Source of the DNA: Microbacterium soli | GTDB lineage: Bacteria > Actinomycetota > Actinomycetes > Actinomycetales > Microbacteriaceae | Assembly: GCF_039539005.1 (NCBI RefSeq) | Contig: NZ_BAABCP010000002.1 | Coordinates: forward strand, 372,001-436,000 | Length of the DNA: 64,000 nt | Reading direction: 5' to 3' | In this document: positions 17,169 through 25,763 of the stretch, piece after piece | How positions within the stretch are numbered: the stretch's first letter is position 1 | How the letters are laid out: every line of letters starts with the position of its first letter | Program-made: the position numbers and the translations under genes | The notes under the pieces: generated by a model | Database searches by the model: none | Told to the model about the DNA's origin: nothing | Seen by the model: the letters and a program-made list of their open reading frames with translations, nothing else

Positions 17169-18854
17169 ATGGCATCCCGCACCCACGACACGGACGTGCT
17201 CATCATCGGCTGGGGCCTGTCCGGCCTCGTCGCGGCCGGGGAGGCTCTGACGGCAGGCCGACGCGTGACGATCATCGACCAGGAGCCGCGCTCGAACCTC
17301 GGCGGACAGGCCTGGTGGTCGTTCGGGGGCCTGTTCCTCGTCGATTCCCCCGAGCAGCGCCGGATGGGCATCCACGACTCGTTGGAGCTGGCGACGCAGG
17401 ACTGGTTCGGCAACGCCGGATTCGACCGGCCCGAGGACGAGTGGCCGCGACGCTGGGCGACGGCCTACCTGGAGTTCGCCGCCGGCGAGAAGCGCAGCTG
17501 GCTGCGCGAGCGCGGGGTCGGCTTCTTCCCGGTGGTGGGCTGGGCCGAGCGCGGCGGCAGCGGTGCCATCGGCCCGGGGAACTCCGTCCCGCGCTTCCAC
17601 ATCACGTGGGGCACTGGTCCCGGCATCGTCGCACCGTTCATCTCCGCCGTCGAGCAGGCGGAGTCCGAGGGCCGCGCGACGGTCCTCCCCCGGCATCGGG
17701 TCACGGAGCTGCTCGTGGACGCGGGCACGGTGACCGGGGCCCGGGGCGACATGCTGGCGGACAGCGCCGAACCCCGCGGGAGCTCCTCGTCGCGAGAGGT
17801 CGTGGCGGACTTCGAGATCAGGGCGGAGGCGACGATCGTGGCCTCCGGCGGGATCGGCGGCAACCACGATCTGGTGCGCGCCGCCTGGCCGGAGCGGTTG
17901 GGCACCCCGCCCCAGCACATGCTCACGGGTGTTCCGGCCTACGTCGACGGCTCGATGCACGCGGTCGCCGAGGCGGCGGGGGCGCGTCTGATCAACGGCG
18001 ACCGGATGTGGCACTACGTCGAGGGGATCACGAACTGGGACCCGGTGTGGCCGGCGCACGGCATCCGGATCCTGCCCGGGCCGTCCTCGCTGTGGCTGGA
18101 CGCCACAGGACGCCGCCTGCCCGTGCCGCTGTACCCCGGCTTCGACACGCTGGGGACCCTCGCCCACCTGCGCACCACCGGACACGATCACTCCTGGTTC
18201 ATCACCTCACTGAAGATCGTGGAGAAGGAGTTCGCCCTCTCCGGCAGCGAGCAGAACCCGGATCTGACGGGCAAGGACGTGAAGCTGCTGGTGAAGTCCC
18301 GACTGGCGAAGGGCCCCACGGGCCCCGTGCAGGCGTTCCTCGACGAGGGCGAGGACTTCATCGTGGAGGACGATCTCGAGTCCCTCCTGGAGAGGATGGC
18401 GCGGATGCCCGGCGGTGACGCGCTCGATGTCGAGCGTGCCAGGCAGGAGGTGCTGGCGCGGGACAGGGAGGTGGGCAATGAGTTCACCAAGGACGCGCAG
18501 CTGTCGATGCTGCGCTCGATGCGCGCCTACCGGGGCGACCGACTCATCCGCACCGCCGCCCCGCACAGGCTGCAGGACCCGTCGGCGGGGCCGATGATCG
18601 CCGTGAAGCTGCACGTGCTGACCAGGAAGTCGCTGGGCGGCATCCAGACGGACCTCGACGGACGGGCGCTGGACGCGGCGGGTGCACCGGTTCCAGGGCT
18701 GTACGCGGCCGGCGAGGCGAGCGGGTTCGGGGGCGGCGGCGTGCACGGCTACCGGGCTCTGGAGGGCACCTTCCTCGGCGGATGCCTGTTCTCCGGCCGG
18801 CAAGCGGGGCGCGCCGCCGCCGGCATCACCAGCGCAACCGGCCGTCCTCGTTGA
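17169..18854 (+). CDS. FAD-binding dehydrogenase (fumarate reductase/KSTD type)
   Basis: Flavoprotein of the FAD_binding_2 family, 561 residues, related to fumarate reductase flavoprotein and 3-ketosteroid dehydrogenases. The dinucleotide-binding motif is VLIIGWGLSGLVAAG at about 9-23, followed by QEPRSNLGGQAWWS. A mid-region FAD contact block reads TIVASGGIGGNHDLV, and the C-terminal block GLYAAGEASGFGGGG-HGYRALEGTFLGG closes the FAD site. GAAGGAG precedes the ATG by 7 bases. The substrate is unknown; close relatives are simply called FAD-binding dehydrogenases. It faces the uncharacterised gene at 18901. Confidence 0.88.
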   Translation: MASRTHDTDVLIIGWGLSGLVAAGEALTAGRRVTIIDQEPRSNLGGQAWWSFGGLFLVDSPEQRRMGIHDSLELATQDWFGNAGFDRPEDEWPRRWATAYLEFAAGEKRSWLRERGVGFFPVVGWAERGGSGAIGPGNSVPRFHITWGTGPGIVAPFISAVEQAESEGRATVLPRHRVTELLVDAGTVTGARGDMLADSAEPRGSSSSREVVADFEIRAEATIVASGGIGGNHDLVRAAWPERLGTPPQHMLTGVPAYVDGSMHAVAEAAGARLINGDRMWHYVEGITNWDPVWPAHGIRILPGPSSLWLDATGRRLPVPLYPGFDTLGTLAHLRTTGHDHSWFITSLKIVEKEFALSGSEQNPDLTGKDVKLLVKSRLAKGPTGPVQAFLDEGEDFIVEDDLESLLERMARMPGGDALDVERARQEVLARDREVGNEFTKDAQLSMLRSMRAYRGDRLIRTAAPHRLQDPSAGPMIAVKLHVLTRKSLGGIQTDLDGRALDAAGAPVPGLYAAGEASGFGGGGVHGYRALEGTFLGGCLFSGRQAGRAAAGITSATGRPR

Positions 18855-18900
18855 AGAACCCGCCGCGCGGGCCGTCGTCCGGCAGCGAGGCGGACTCGTC

Positions 18901-19575
18901 TCAGCCCTGATCCGGCGCAGGGCCCGTGCGTCGCACGGGTGTGAGCCCCACCACCGCGGGCCCGCGGCTGAGGACGTGTCCGCGTGCCAGCGCGAGACGC
19001 GTCCAGCGGCCCGACACCGTGACGCGAACCTGCTCTCCCCCGGACAGGAACCCGAACGCGTGAGCGGCGAAGGCGACGCCTCGGGGCAGACCGCCCAGAT
19101 CCTCATCCGGTTCGCCCCAGATCCTCGCGCGCAGTGCGCGCACCGCATCCTCCCCCGAGCCCTCCGGGCTGCCGTGTGCAACCGCGGAGATGCCCCACTG
19201 CGCGCGCTCGGAGAGCGCACCGGCCGAAAGATCCGAGACATGTCGCCAGCCCGACCGCGGGGGCGCGACGCCCGCCCAGGCCGGCGCACGACCGGTGTCG
19301 GGAAGCACCAGCTCGTTCTCCTGGGCGCCCGCCGTCAGCGCATCGACGACGATGTCGCAGCTCAGCTCGGGATCGGCGCGCACGATGCGCATGGCGAGGA
19401 TCGTGGGGGTCTGGTCGAACAGGCCCTGAGGGGCGAGTGCCGCGGAGGTGAGCACCAGCACGCCGTCAACGGCCTGGAGGCGCACGCCGTCCGCCCCGGA
19501 CTGCTGGGCGCGGCCGGAGAAGGTCAGCACGTCGCGCGCGGTCTCGGCGTCGGCGAGGACGAGAGGTCTGGTCAT
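18901..19575 (-). CDS. uncharacterised protein
   Basis: I do not recognise this family. The protein is 224 residues, soluble, with no signal peptide or membrane helix, and opens MTRPLVLADAETARDVLTFSGRA. The middle reads as alternating beta and alpha structure (GVRLQAVDGVLVLTSAAL, ILAMRIVRADP, CDIVVDAL); the C-terminal part from about 120 has GISAVAHGSPEGSGEDAVRALR and a closing strand-rich stretch. Coding character is supported by consistent third-position GC and an upstream TAGCGT box that ends 7 bases before the ATG, overlapping GGAGGGG. It is convergent with the FAD dehydrogenase and divergent from tesB. Confidence 0.72.
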   Translation of the reverse strand: MTRPLVLADAETARDVLTFSGRAQQSGADGVRLQAVDGVLVLTSAALAPQGLFDQTPTILAMRIVRADPELSCDIVVDALTAGAQENELVLPDTGRAPAWAGVAPPRSGWRHVSDLSAGALSERAQWGISAVAHGSPEGSGEDAVRALRARIWGEPDEDLGGLPRGVAFAAHAFGFLSGGEQVRVTVSGRWTRLALARGHVLSRGPAVVGLTPVRRTGPAPDQG

Positions 19576-19671
19576 CCCCTCCACGCTATCCCCGTTCCCA
19601 GGCGCATGGCTCGGATGCTCGTCCCCCGCCGTGCATCCGTCTCTGCCCCGGCGTGCTTCTAGACTGATGAG

Positions 19672-20556
19672 GTGACCGCCCAGAACAGCGCTGATCGATC
19701 CGTCCGGAACCTCCTCAGGGTGCTGGATCTGGATGCCTCGGAGGCGCGCACCACCGAGGACATCTTCACCGGCATCTCCCATCCGATGCCCACCGGCCGC
19801 GTGTACGGCGGGCAGGTGCTCGCGCAGTCGCTCGTCGCCGCCGAGCGCACTCTCCCCGAGGAGCGGATCGCCCATTCCATGCACGGCTACTTCCTGCGCC
19901 CCGGGGACGCCACCGCGGGCATCACCTTCGCGGTCGACCGCATCCACGACGGGCGATCGTTCTCCACGCGCCGCGTGCAGGCGTATCAGGGCGGCGTGCC
20001 GATCTTCTCGATGATCTCATCGTTCCAGGATGAGGATCCGGGTGTGGAGCACGCCCAGGCGATGCCCGACGACGTGCCCGCTCCGGAGTCGCTCCCCTCC
20101 GATGACGAGCTCATCGGCGCCGTCCCCACCGGCACCGGTCGTCTGCTGGCGGAGCGCTCGGCGGACATCCGGCACGTGACCGGCGCGCTGCATCTCGAGG
20201 TCGCGGGCGAGCGCGTCCCGCAGCAGGCGGTGTGGATGCGCATGCGCTCCCCCCTTCCCGACGACCCGCGATTGCACCGGGCCGCCCTCGCCTACCTCAG
20301 CGACATGACCATCCAGGAGTCCATCCTCCGTCGTCACGGCATCACCTGGCAGACGCCGGGGCTGAAGGTCGCCAGTCTCGACCACGCGATGTGGTGGCAC
20401 CGGTTCGGACGCGCGGACGAGTGGATGCTGTACGTGCAGCACTCCCCCAGCGCCCGCGGCGGACGCGGTCTGGGGCAAGGCCGCGTCTACAGCCGGGACG
20501 GCACGCTGCTGGCCACCGTCGCACAGGAGATCATGGTGCGCGTCCCGGAGCTGTGA
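19672..20556 (+). CDS. tesB: acyl-CoA thioesterase II
   Basis: TesB hydrolyses medium- and long-chain acyl-CoA to free fatty acid and CoA. The 294-residue double-hotdog protein shows RVYGGQVLAQSLVAAE at about 43-58, HSMHGYFLRPGD, the first hotdog GRSFSTRRVQAYQ, and in the second half YLSDMTIQESI and SLDHAMWWHR, which is a typical active-site region. GTG 19672 is exactly 6 bases after TAGACT (19660-19665), so the transcript is probably leaderless. It is convergent with a second, single-hotdog thioesterase at 20569. Confidence 0.92.
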   Translation: MTAQNSADRSVRNLLRVLDLDASEARTTEDIFTGISHPMPTGRVYGGQVLAQSLVAAERTLPEERIAHSMHGYFLRPGDATAGITFAVDRIHDGRSFSTRRVQAYQGGVPIFSMISSFQDEDPGVEHAQAMPDDVPAPESLPSDDELIGAVPTGTGRLLAERSADIRHVTGALHLEVAGERVPQQAVWMRMRSPLPDDPRLHRAALAYLSDMTIQESILRRHGITWQTPGLKVASLDHAMWWHRFGRADEWMLYVQHSPSARGGRGLGQGRVYSRDGTLLATVAQEIMVRVPEL

Positions 20557-20568
20557 GGACCGCAGGCC

Positions 20569-21078
20569 TCAGCGATGCCGGTGCTGCAACGGCTCGCCCA
20601 CAAGAGGCGTCCAGGATGCCCGCATCGGCGGAGTGAGCCGGACCGGACTTCCGGAGGCTGCATCCACCAGCACCATCACCGTCGTCGCCCGCGCATACAG
20701 CGCCTGCTGTTCGGCGGCCGGATCCGTCCGCACTTCGTAGCAGATCTCGACGCTGGATCCGCCGAGCTTGCCGAACCACATCTGGATGTCCAGCGGATGC
20801 CGCTGGTACGGCACCGGGGCGAGGTACTCGATCTCCTGCCGGGAGATGAGCGTGAGCACCCCGGAGGACAGACCGGAGTCGAGGATCGCCGTCTCCGGCG
20901 CGCTCTCCCCCGGCGCGGGCTTCCAGAACGCCCGCACGCGCGCCTCCTCGAGGAGCTTGAGCATCGCGGTGTTGTTGACGTGGTTGAACGCGTCGAGATC
21001 GCCCCAGCGCAGCTGAATGGGCACGTGCAGGCGTCCGTCTGCCAGCACGCGCTCCGATGAGGATGTCGACATCGTCAT
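20569..21078 (-). CDS. acyl-CoA thioesterase (4HBT hotdog)
   Basis: Single-hotdog thioesterase of the 4HBT type, 169 residues. The signature RWGDLDAFNHVNN at about 24-36 contains the catalytic aspartate and asparagine typical of the 4-hydroxybenzoyl-CoA thioesterase/YbgC group, followed by LLEEARVRAF. Strands VTLISRQEIEYLAPV and VEICYEVRTD complete the fold. AGGAG is 3 bases from ATG 21078 and 9 from the in-frame ATG 21072, so either could be used. The substrate is not known. It lies between tesB (convergent) and ettA (same strand, downstream). Confidence 0.86.
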   Translation of the reverse strand: MTMSTSSSERVLADGRLHVPIQLRWGDLDAFNHVNNTAMLKLLEEARVRAFWKPAPGESAPETAILDSGLSSGVLTLISRQEIEYLAPVPYQRHPLDIQMWFGKLGGSSVEICYEVRTDPAAEQQALYARATTVMVLVDAASGSPVRLTPPMRASWTPLVGEPLQHRHR

Positions 21079-21145
21079 GAACTCCTGTGAGGACGTGCCC
21101 TCGCTCCTCCGGGCTCCGCACGGCGGCGCCCGGAGGAGCGAGGGA

Positions 21146-22825
21146 TCAGTCGCGGGTGAGCCTGCGGTGCGTCGTCCGGTGCGGGCGTGCCGCCTCCGGG
21201 CCGAGGCGCTCGATCTTGTTCTTCTCGTACGCCTCGAAGTTCCCCTCGAACCAGTGCCACTGGGAGGGATTCTCGTCGGTGCCCTCGTAGGCGAGGATAT
21301 GCGTGGCGATGCGGTCCAGGAACCAGCGGTCGTGCGTGATGACCACGGCGCAGCCGGGGAACTCCAGCAGAGCGTTCTCCAAGGAGCTGAGCGTCTCCAC
21401 GTCCAGATCGTTGGTCGGTTCGTCCAACAGCAGCAGGTTGCCGCCCTCCTTGAGCGTGAGGGCGAGGTTCAGCCTGTTGCGCTCCCCGCCGGAGAGGACA
21501 CCGGCCTTCTTCTGCTGGTCCGGTCCCTTGAAGCCGAACTTCGACACGTAGGCGCGCGAGGGGATCTCCGTCTTGCCGACCGTGATGAAGTCGAGCCCGT
21601 CGGAGACGACCTCCCACAGCGTCTTGTCCGGATCGATGTTGGCCCGGGTCTGGTCGACGTAGCTGATCTTGACGGTCTCGCCGATCTTCAGATCGCCGCC
21701 GTCCAGCGGTTCCAGGCCCACGATGGTCTTGAACAGCGTGGTCTTGCCGACCCCGTTGGGGCCGATCACGCCGACGATGCCGTTCGGCGGAAGGCTGAAG
21801 CTCAGACCGTCGATGAGCTTCCGATCCCCGAAGCCCTTCTGCAGATTCTTCGCTTCGATGACGATGGAGCCCAGTCGTGGGCCGGCGGGGATCTGGATCT
21901 CCTCGAAGTCCAGCTTCCTCGTGCGCTCTGCCTCGGCCGCCATCTCCTCGTATCGGGCGAGACGCGCCTTGGACTTGGTCTGGCGCCCCTTGGCGCTGGA
22001 CCGCACCCACTCCAGCTCGTCCTTGAGCCGCTTGGCGAGCTTGGCGTCCTTCTTGCCCTGGATCTCCAGGCGCTCGGCCTTCTGCTCCAGGTAGGTGGAG
22101 TAGTTGCCCTCGTAGCCCAGCAGGCGCCCGCGGTCGACCTCGGCGATCCATTCGGCGACGTGATCGAGGAAGTACCGGTCGTGCGTGATGGCGATCACGG
22201 CGCCCTTGTAGTCCTTGAGATGCTGCTCCAGCCACAGCACGCTCTCCGCGTCCAGGTGGTTGGTGGGCTCGTCCAGCAGCAGCAGATCGGGTTTCTGCAG
22301 CAGGAGCTTCGCCAATGCGACGCGACGCTTCTCACCGCCGGACAGCGGCGCGATCGCGGCATCCCCCGGCGGTGTGCGCAGCGCGTCCATGGCCTGCTCG
22401 AGCTGGGAGTCCAGGTCCCAGCCATCGGCGGCGTCGATCTCCTCCTGCAGTACACCCATCTCCGCAAGCAGTGTGTCGAAGTCGGCATCGGGGTCGGCCA
22501 TGAGGGCCGAGATCTCGTTGAACCGGTCGACCTTCGCCTTGATGGCCACCCCGTCCTGGATGTTCTCCAGCACGGTCTTGGACTCGTCGAGCTCGGGTTC
22601 CTGCATGAGGATGCCCACGGAGAAGCCGGGCGTGAGCTTCGCCTCACCGTTGGACGGCGTGTCCAGGCCCGCCATGATCTTGAGGATCGTGGACTTCCCC
22701 GCGCCGTTGGGCCCGACCATGCCGATCTTCGCACCGGGCAGGAACGCCATGGTGACGTCGTCGAGAATGAGCTTGTCGCCCACGGCCTTGCGGGCTCGCA
22801 CCATGGAATAGATGTACTCGGCCAC
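21146..22825 (-). CDS. ettA: ABC-F translation factor EttA
   Basis: EttA binds the ribosomal E site and throttles translation initiation according to the ATP/ADP ratio. The 559 residues carry two ABC domains. Walker A motifs are GPNGAGKST and GPNGVGKTT; signature motifs are LSGGEKRR and LSGGERNR; Walker B is LLLLDEPTNHLD and LLLLDEPTNDLD. Between them lie the arm insertion and the charged P-site linker (about 240-310), with KLAKRLKDELEWVRS and KSKARLARYEEM. The GTG at 22825 opens AEYIYSMVRARK, the EttA start. Its upstream region holds a stable hairpin and a 23-base tandem repeat. Confidence 0.95.
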   Translation of the reverse strand: MAEYIYSMVRARKAVGDKLILDDVTMAFLPGAKIGMVGPNGAGKSTILKIMAGLDTPSNGEAKLTPGFSVGILMQEPELDESKTVLENIQDGVAIKAKVDRFNEISALMADPDADFDTLLAEMGVLQEEIDAADGWDLDSQLEQAMDALRTPPGDAAIAPLSGGEKRRVALAKLLLQKPDLLLLDEPTNHLDAESVLWLEQHLKDYKGAVIAITHDRYFLDHVAEWIAEVDRGRLLGYEGNYSTYLEQKAERLEIQGKKDAKLAKRLKDELEWVRSSAKGRQTKSKARLARYEEMAAEAERTRKLDFEEIQIPAGPRLGSIVIEAKNLQKGFGDRKLIDGLSFSLPPNGIVGVIGPNGVGKTTLFKTIVGLEPLDGGDLKIGETVKISYVDQTRANIDPDKTLWEVVSDGLDFITVGKTEIPSRAYVSKFGFKGPDQQKKAGVLSGGERNRLNLALTLKEGGNLLLLDEPTNDLDVETLSSLENALLEFPGCAVVITHDRWFLDRIATHILAYEGTDENPSQWHWFEGNFEAYEKNKIERLGPEAARPHRTTHRRLTRD

Positions 22826-22860
22826 GAAGCAGGTCTCCTTCAGTCAGCGGGCACGCGAAA

Positions 22861-22876
22861 CGGCTCCGAAGAGCCG
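22861..22876 (-). terminator. UUCG-tetraloop hairpin in ettA upstream region
   Basis: On the minus strand the sequence is CGGCTC-TTCG-GAGCCG, a perfect 6-bp stem closed as C(UUCG)G, an exceptionally stable RNA tetraloop. It ends about 35 bases before the ettA GTG and about 130 bases after the lipoprotein gene stop. There is no U tract. It could end transcripts of the upstream gene or sit in the ettA leader; sequence alone does not decide. Confidence 0.5.
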
Positions 22877-22920
22877 ACTCACCAGCCTACCCGCCTTCGA
22901 CCGGTGATTCCGCGTGCGCG

Positions 22921-23002
22921 GGTCGGTGCCGGAGTCGTGCACGGGTCGGTGCCGGAGTCGTGCACGGGTCGGTGCCGGAGTCGTGCACGGGTCGGTGCCG
23001 GA
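22921..23002. repeat. 23-bp tandem repeat, 3.6 copies
   Basis: The unit GGTCGGTGCCGGAGTCGTGCACG covers 22921-22943, 22944-22966 and 22967-22989, all identical, then a partial copy of 13 bases at 22990-23002. It contains the palindrome GTGCAC. The array lies between the stop of the lipoprotein gene (23010) and ettA, about 95-180 bases upstream of the ettA start. Identity of the copies implies recent expansion. No spacers exist, so it is not a CRISPR. Confidence 0.95.
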
Positions 23003-23009
23003 TGGCAGA

Positions 23010-23528
23010 TCACCAGTCGATGGGGCGCGTGTCTCCGACCAGGCACCGACCGTCGGCCAGCTGCGGCATGACCGTGGTGACGGGCTCCCCCGTCGACGGC
23101 CCCACCTGCCCGACCAGGCACTCCTCGTCGCCCCAGGCCACGGAGAACTGCATGCTCTCAGCCGCGCGCTGGACCGTGCTCTGATCGGCGGTCACCTGCA
23201 TCCGATCCCTTTCGAAGCCTGCATCGACGAGTGCGTCGACATATGCGCGGCCGTGGTCGCGGTCGTCAGAGGCCCAGACTCGTGCGACGACCGCGGAGAA
23301 CAGCGGCAGATTCTCCGTCGCCGATCCGGACGGCTTCAGTTCGGGCGCGGTGTCCCGCGAAGGCGGCGTGGCCGGGATGGACGTCGCCGTGTGCGCGGGT
23401 TCCGACACCGCGGGCCCGGGGGCGGGAGATCCCGTGCAGGCGCTCAGCAGCGCGATGCCGACCAGGATCCCGCAGGCGGTCGCAACAGCACGCCCGCGGC
23501 CTGCGGGAACGGACGGTCTCGGATGCAC
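23010..23528 (-). CDS. putative lipoprotein (DUF6993-like)
   Basis: A 172-residue protein with a lipoprotein signal peptide: basic start, hydrophobic ACGILVGIALL, and lipobox LLSAC placing the lipidated cysteine at about 31. A proline/serine/threonine-rich linker (about 32-70) leads to a C-terminal globular domain with LFSAVVARVWA, GRAYVDALVDAGF and two cysteines (ECLVGQVG, GRCLVG). This domain resembles the family I recall as DUF6993, found in actinobacterial lipoproteins; its function is unknown. GTG 23528 is 7 bases after TAGACT (23536-23541 on the complement), a leaderless-type start. Confidence 0.78.
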   Translation of the reverse strand: MHPRPSVPAGRGRAVATACGILVGIALLSACTGSPAPGPAVSEPAHTATSIPATPPSRDTAPELKPSGSATENLPLFSAVVARVWASDDRDHGRAYVDALVDAGFERDRMQVTADQSTVQRAAESMQFSVAWGDEECLVGQVGPSTGEPVTTVMPQLADGRCLVGDTRPIDW

Positions 23529-23588
23529 GCTCAGAAGTCTAAGCGCACGGAGGCCTCCGACCGGCCGTCCCCGGGACGGATCACTCGC

Positions 23589-24173
23589 TCACGCGAAGGA
23601 GAGGTCCTCCTCAGCCCCGTCGACCTCCCGCTCCCCGGCCTCCGCCTGGGCATCCGTCGGGCCGGTGAGCGTCGTCGGGTCGACGAGGCCCGCCGCCCGC
23701 CAGGCATCCTCATCCTGTGCGGCCGGCTCCTCCGCCTCCGGTGCCGCTGCCGTCGGTGCGCCACCCCTCTCCGAGCCGACATCGGCCGGGGACTGCGGGG
23801 CCGATGCCCGCGCACGACGCGCGAAGGCGCTGGTGCCCCTGTTGAGGTCATGGCCGATGGCATCCGCGACGATCTCCACATCGATGCCCTTCCTGCCGTT
23901 CGCCTCCCACTCCCGCACCTTGAGCCGGCCGGAGACGATCACCGGGTCGCCACGGTGCAGGGAGGCCTTCGCATGCTCGGCGAGAGCCCCATACGCGGCC
24001 ACCGCGTACCAATTGGTGCCGCCGTCGACCCACGCACCGGTGCGCTGATCGAAGTATCCGGATGAGGAACCCACCCGGAAGTTGATGACGGGCTTGCCGG
24101 TTCTCGTCTCGTTCCTGACCGGATCGTTGCCGATGTTGCCCGCGATGGTCAGGGTGTCGTTGGTGATGCTCAT
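23589..24173 (-). CDS. ssb: single-stranded DNA-binding protein
   Basis: SSB with the N-terminal OB fold (about 1-115): TLTIAGNIGNDPVRNETRTGKPVINFRVG, then TNWYAVAAYGALAEHAKASLHRGDPVIVSGRLKVREWE. It binds single-stranded DNA in replication, repair or recombination. The C-terminal half (115-194) is Ala/Glu-rich and low-complexity. It ends EEDLSFA rather than the DDDIPF tip that recruits partner proteins, so this may be an accessory SSB paralogue. AAGGAG precedes the ATG by 7-8 bases. The main chromosomal ssb normally sits with rpsF/rpsR, which are not in this window. Confidence 0.88.
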   Translation of the reverse strand: MSITNDTLTIAGNIGNDPVRNETRTGKPVINFRVGSSSGYFDQRTGAWVDGGTNWYAVAAYGALAEHAKASLHRGDPVIVSGRLKVREWEANGRKGIDVEIVADAIGHDLNRGTSAFARRARASAPQSPADVGSERGGAPTAAAPEAEEPAAQDEDAWRAAGLVDPTTLTGPTDAQAEAGEREVDGAEEDLSFA

Positions 24174-24319
24174 GTCCTGCTCCTTGGTCGCCGGGACCGT
24201 CCCGGATCAGTACAGCCTGCACGTCGACCGCGTCGCGACGGTCGCGGTTCACGTGGCCTGTGGACAGCTCGGAGCGATGCCGACATGTGCAGGAGGAACG
24301 AGCGGACGCGGGATCCTCC

Positions 24320-24943
24320 TCATTCCACGAACAGCAGCAGCCCTGCCACCGCGATGAAGAGCACGCCGAAGATCCGATTGAGCACGCGCCGACCGTGGGT
24401 GCTCCGGGTGAAGCGCCGGAACGACTTGGCCGCGGCGGCGAAGAAGAACCACATCACGAGCACGTCCACCGCGACGACGGTGCCGATGAGGACCAGGTAC
24501 TGCGGCAGAGCGTCGTGCTCGAGTCGGATGAACTGCGGGACGAAGGCGAGGAAGAACACGATCGCCTTCGGGTTGAGCAGATTGACCCAGAATCCCCGTC
24601 GGAACATCGACCACGCGTGCTCACGCGAACGGGAGGCCGAGACCGCGTCGAGGTCCTGCGTCCCGGCCGCGAAGAGCCGGACCCCGAGGAACACGAGATA
24701 CGCCGCCCCCGCGTACCTGATGATCTCGAACAGCAGCGGCGAACGGGCGACCAGCAGCCCCACCCCCGCCGCGACGATCGCGACGTGCACGACGAGGGCG
24801 GCCTGCTGACCGAGGACGCCCCATAATGAACGCCGCCACCCCTGCGAGAGCGCGTTGCTCATCGTGTTGATCGCACCGGCCCCGGGAGTCAGGCTGATCA
24901 CCGTGCATGCCAGCAGGAGCGAGAGCCATACCGTCACAGTCAC
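24320..24943 (-). CDS. LysE family exporter
   Basis: LysE/RhtB-type amino acid or metabolite exporter, 207 residues with about six membrane segments. The family start MTVTVWLSLLLACTVISLTPGAGAI is intact, with the proline of the SLTPG motif, and the block FWVNLLNPKAIVFFLAFVPQF is characteristic. GTG 24943 is chosen because TACACT (24950-24955 on the complement) ends 6 bases upstream; GTG 24937 is an alternative. The exported compound is unknown. The gene is divergent from the exonuclease gene, with about 70 bases between the starts. The 146 bases downstream up to ssb hold no gene that I can support. Confidence 0.87.
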   Translation of the reverse strand: MTVTVWLSLLLACTVISLTPGAGAINTMSNALSQGWRRSLWGVLGQQAALVVHVAIVAAGVGLLVARSPLLFEIIRYAGAAYLVFLGVRLFAAGTQDLDAVSASRSREHAWSMFRRGFWVNLLNPKAIVFFLAFVPQFIRLEHDALPQYLVLIGTVVAVDVLVMWFFFAAAAKSFRRFTRSTHGRRVLNRIFGVLFIAVAGLLLFVE

Positions 24944-25012
24944 CAGCACAGTGTAGGGGCATCGCGGCGGGCCCTCCTCGCGATGTCGGCGACCCACCCT
25001 ACGGTGGTCGAC

Positions 25013-25720
25013 ATGACCTCCCCTACACAGCTCCCCGGCTGGCTCACACGTGTGGGCGTGTTCGATCTCGAGACCACGGGGGTCGACGTCGCGGCCGACC
25101 GCATCGTCACCGCGCACGTCGGCGTGCTCGACCGGCACGGGCGCGAGATCGCCGCGCGCGACTGGCTGGCCGACCCGGGTGTCCCCATCCCCGACAGCGC
25201 CACCGCCGTTCACGGTGTCACGACCGAGCACGCACGGGAGCACGGCAGGCCCGCCGCAGAGGTCGTCGGCGAGGTCAGCCAAGCGCTGCGCACCCTGTTC
25301 GCACAGGGCATGCCGATCGTGGCATACAACGCCTCCTACGATTTCTCCCTGCTCGCACACGAGGCTGCGCGCCACGGCATCCCCGCTCTGGAGGACCCGC
25401 AGCCCATCATCGACCCCCTCGTGATCGACAAGGCCTACGACCGGTATCGTCGGGGCAAGCGCACTCTCAGCGTGGTCGCGGAGCATTACGCCGTGCCGCT
25501 GGACGACGCGCACGAAGCATCGGCGGATGCCATCGCCGCCGGTCGTGTGGCGCTCGCGCAGGCCAGGGCGTTCTCCCTCCCGAGCACCGCTGCCGAACTC
25601 CACACCCGACAGATCTCCTGGGCGCGGGATCAGGCGGCGAGTCTCACGGAGTACTTCGTCCGCATCGGTCGTCTCGACCCGGCCGAGAGTCTCGACGGCA
25701 GTTGGCCGATCCGCGGCTGA
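25013..25720 (+). CDS. DEDDh 3'-5' exonuclease domain protein
   Basis: Exonuclease of the DnaQ/RNase T superfamily, 235 residues. ExoI motif is VFDLETTG, ExoII is NASYDFSLL, and ExoIII is HEASADA with the catalytic histidine, giving a DEDDh active site. It lacks polymerase or GIY-YIG domains, so it is a stand-alone nuclease, often annotated as Pol III epsilon-like; it may act in repair or RNA turnover. ATG 25013 lies 7 bases after TACGGT (25000-25005), fitting a leaderless start; the ATG at 24983 lies upstream of this box. A bidirectional hairpin follows the stop. Confidence 0.88.
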   Translation: MTSPTQLPGWLTRVGVFDLETTGVDVAADRIVTAHVGVLDRHGREIAARDWLADPGVPIPDSATAVHGVTTEHAREHGRPAAEVVGEVSQALRTLFAQGMPIVAYNASYDFSLLAHEAARHGIPALEDPQPIIDPLVIDKAYDRYRRGKRTLSVVAEHYAVPLDDAHEASADAIAAGRVALAQARAFSLPSTAAELHTRQISWARDQAASLTEYFVRIGRLDPAESLDGSWPIRG

Positions 25721-25726
25721 CACGGC

Positions 25727-25752
25727 GAAGGCCCCGCCGGGGCGGGGCCTTC
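25727..25752. terminator. bidirectional terminator hairpin
   Basis: Arms GAAGGCCCCG (25727-25736) and CGGGGCCTTC (25743-25752) form a perfect 10-bp stem with a 6-base loop. It lies between the convergent exonuclease gene and rpmE2, 7 and 11 bases from their stops. There is little T content downstream, as is usual in high-GC actinobacteria. Confidence 0.8.
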
Positions 25753-25763
25753 GAGGACGCTGC

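Noticed and set aside
22921..23002. The tandem repeat as a CRISPR array
   Set aside because: Units are directly joined with no spacers, and there are no cas genes.
22920..24060. Rightward open frames over the lipoprotein and ssb region
   Set aside because: They run antisense to two recognised genes and have repetitive, basic products.
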